Shown in pieces: positions 62,563-64,000 of a stretch of 64,000 nt of DNA. Under the pieces are notes generated by a model that worked only from the letters and a program-made list of their open reading frames with translations, made no database searches and was not told the DNA's origin. Numbering within the stretch: position 1 is the stretch's first letter; each line of letters begins with the position of its first letter. Origin of the DNA: Paenibacillus marchantiae (GTDB taxonomy: Bacteria > Bacillota > Bacilli > Paenibacillales > Paenibacillaceae); NCBI RefSeq assembly GCF_028771845.1, contig NZ_CP118270.1, positions 3,720,001 to 3,784,000 on the forward strand, in the 5' to 3' direction. The translations under genes were made by a program, and so were the position numbers.

Positions 62563-63204
62563 ATGAGTACACCATTTATTAGAAACCACCAATATAATTT
62601 GATTAAAAAACAAGCGGAATTTGTTCGCAAAACCGTGCAATCCGCCTCGGATCGCAGGGTCCTGGAGACTGTTAGATACAGTGCTGCAACAAACATCGTT
62701 GAAGCATTTACGGATCTGACAGAGAACCAGCAGCAAATGCTGGAGCAAATCTCGTCGCTGGAGACAACAGACGATTTTCAACGGTATATGAAAGCATTGG
62801 AACCATATCTGGAGTTGTATCCATCGATTACGTTGAAACAAATTCAGAAGTTATTTCCGAAGAACAAAAAGATGAAAATGCCTGATCTACCATCCATTGA
62901 TTTTCGATATGTAACGTACCTGAGCTGGGTAGATATTGCGACGAACAAATTATTCGTTGTATATCCGTTCGAAGGACAGTTTATCGGTATTGAGGGAAGA
63001 ATAACGCCGACACACAAGAAGGGGTACTGCCTATTCTGTAATCGGCATCAAGAGCTTGCATTCTTCACGGTCAAGACCAAGAACGCTTTACCGGATAATT
63101 ATTCTGCGATTGGTCAATACGTATGCATGGAGAACCAAGGATGTAATCACAGCATTACCAATACAGAATCGCTGGAGAAGTTCATTCTCTCCGTTCGTAA
63201 ATAA
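62563..63204 (+). CDS. FusB/FusC-like EF-G-binding protein
   Basis: A 213-residue two-domain protein of the FusB/FusC family, which binds EF-G and frees it from ribosomes stalled by fusidic acid. The N-terminal helical domain begins TPFIRNHQYNLIKKQ; the C-terminal zinc-binding domain shows GYCLFCNRH and VCMENQGCNHS, giving the four-cysteine finger. ATG 62563 follows AAGGAG nine bases upstream. The upstream leader peptide and inverted repeat suggest inducible control. Chromosomal relatives exist in many bacilli; resistance itself is not proven. Confidence 0.85.
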   Translation: MSTPFIRNHQYNLIKKQAEFVRKTVQSASDRRVLETVRYSAATNIVEAFTDLTENQQQMLEQISSLETTDDFQRYMKALEPYLELYPSITLKQIQKLFPKNKKMKMPDLPSIDFRYVTYLSWVDIATNKLFVVYPFEGQFIGIEGRITPTHKKGYCLFCNRHQELAFFTVKTKNALPDNYSAIGQYVCMENQGCNHSITNTESLEKFILSVRK

Positions 63205-63217
63205 GGTTATATTAAGT

Positions 63218-63247
63218 AAAGGCTGCCTGCAAAGGCGGCCTTTTTTG
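63218..63247 (+). terminator. Terminator after the FusB-like gene
   Basis: AAAGGCTGCC and GGCGGCCTTT with a short loop, followed by TTTTTTG. Confidence 0.82.
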
Positions 63248-63351
63248 CTTATGCTTTCATTCCTCAAGGATACTCAGAAATCATTGGAAAAAGAGGTTGA
63301 TAATTGTTAACATGTAATCATACGGTGTGTAAATGGAGAAGAGGTAGGAAA

Positions 63352-63855
63352 TTGGAAATCAAAGATCGTCCGAAGATAACAATCCCAAAAACGTTACTGG
63401 AAAAAACTTTAGATATCACAACCATCATTTTATTTATTATTGGCATTATATACTGCTTGCAACAATGGATGACCTTACCGGATCAGATACCGATTCATTT
63501 TAATATGAAGGGGGAGCCTGATGGCTGGGGAGGAAAGTGGGGAGTATGGCTGCCCTTAGTCATTGGGCTTATTTTATGGATTGGACTTTCGCAACTGGAG
63601 AAGTATCCTCATACGTATAATTACCTCAATTTGAATATGGAGAATGCGGAGAGACAATATAAAAATGCACGGCTCATGATTAATCTGATGAAGACGGAGA
63701 TATCTATATTTTTTATTTATATCAGTTGGATGATTATTGAGTTTTCAAGTGCGGATAAAGTCACTCATCATAATTGGTTGCCCGTTGTCATATTCATTAT
63801 CGTTTTATTTAGTTCCATAGGTTTCTTTATATACAGATCATTTAAACTCAAATAA
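63352..63855 (+). CDS. DUF1648 domain membrane protein
   Basis: About 167 residues, four hydrophobic segments. The DUF1648 signature is LPDQIPIHFNMKGEPDGWGGK near residue 40, as in SdpI-like immunity proteins. TTG 63352 follows AAGAGG at seven bases; another TTG at 63304 also has a good site, so the start is uncertain. Function unknown. Confidence 0.8.
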   Translation: MEIKDRPKITIPKTLLEKTLDITTIILFIIGIIYCLQQWMTLPDQIPIHFNMKGEPDGWGGKWGVWLPLVIGLILWIGLSQLEKYPHTYNYLNLNMENAERQYKNARLMINLMKTEISIFFIYISWMIIEFSSADKVTHHNWLPVVIFIIVLFSSIGFFIYRSFKLK

Positions 63856-63932
63856 CGTTGGAGCTAGGCTCTTAGCTAGGCTCTTATTGAAGAAGTGAAG
63901 ACAAATACTATGAAATCGTGAGGATGTTGAAA

Positions 63933-64000
63933 ATGAATAACCCTGCTGTTAACGATGAATTGAAAATTGTATTTGAAGATCATGAACAGGATTACCATGC
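63933..64000 (+). CDS. Start of a gene cut by the right window edge
   Basis: ATG 63933 with GAGG nine bases upstream and an open frame of 22 codons to the window end, beginning NNPAVNDELKIVFEDHEQ. Too short to assign. Confidence 0.5.
   Translation, partial: MNNPAVNDELKIVFEDHEQDYH

Noticed and set aside
1..64000. rRNA or tRNA genes
   Set aside because: Reading the intergenic stretches on both strands showed none that I could recognise.

Overview
The window looks like part of the chromosome of a Paenibacillus-type Bacillota. The grounds are strong Gram-positive Shine-Dalgarno sequences, a yuk/ess-type type VII secretion locus, a secreted barnase with its barstar inhibitor, a homologue of the Bacillus replication terminator protein Rtp, a YteA-type zinc-finger protein and a FusB/FusC-like EF-G binding protein. 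The genus is an inference; no rRNA or tRNA gene is visible.

Layout. (1) 1-8.8 kb: 3' end of a type VII secretion locus: EssC motor ATPase (cut by the window edge), an unknown accessory protein, a WXG-like protein, an EsxA/WXG100 substrate, and a kinase + VWA + PP2C-like trio that may control secretion by phosphorylation. (2) 8.9-26 kb: ordinary core and metabolic genes: SDR, HrpB helicase, general stress protein, DUF202, acyltransferase, Rtp homologue, Gfo/Idh/MocA oxidoreductase, barnase-barstar, MFS exporter with an ArsR-type regulator, YteA, DivIVA-domain protein, Rrf2 regulator, phosphoesterase, and a cre-preceded three-gene sugar or polyol operon. (3) 26.09-34.2 kb: a tandem array of small same-strand gene units separated by ten related 115-200 bp elements. 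The elements have the architecture of integron attC sites. Each has a TAAC...GTTA outer pair, an inner TATTCACG/CGTGAATA pair with unequal spacers (about 4 against 6-7 nt), and two internal hairpins. The first bases of a unit are often complementary to the left end of its own downstream element, the one-step shift expected if each unit once circulated as an attC-bearing cassette. The left edge is sharp: GTTAAGTG at 26094 pairs exactly with CACTTAAC at 26661. No integrase lies in the window, so this would be an attC cluster lacking an integrase. (4) 34.2-62 kb: a long, almost entirely plus-strand run of small accessory genes: sixteen intact GNAT acetyltransferases and one relic, methyltransferases, P-loop kinases, a NUDIX, an APH-type phosphotransferase, a beta-lactamase-fold protein, DUFs and cysteine-peptidase-like proteins. 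Degraded element relics at 36.0, 36.75 and 39.7 kb suggest that at least the left part is older, decayed array. (5) 62.3-64 kb: a FusB/FusC-like gene behind a leader peptide and attenuator-like inverted repeat, a DUF1648 membrane protein and the start of one more gene.

Base composition drops from moderate or high G+C in regions 1-2 to clearly A+T-rich from 26 kb on, supporting an accessory origin for regions 3-4. Four genes in the array and its continuation are interrupted by single frameshifts (G runs, a T run and a 4-bp tandem duplication), suggesting weak selection or, for the homopolymer cases, possible sequencing error.
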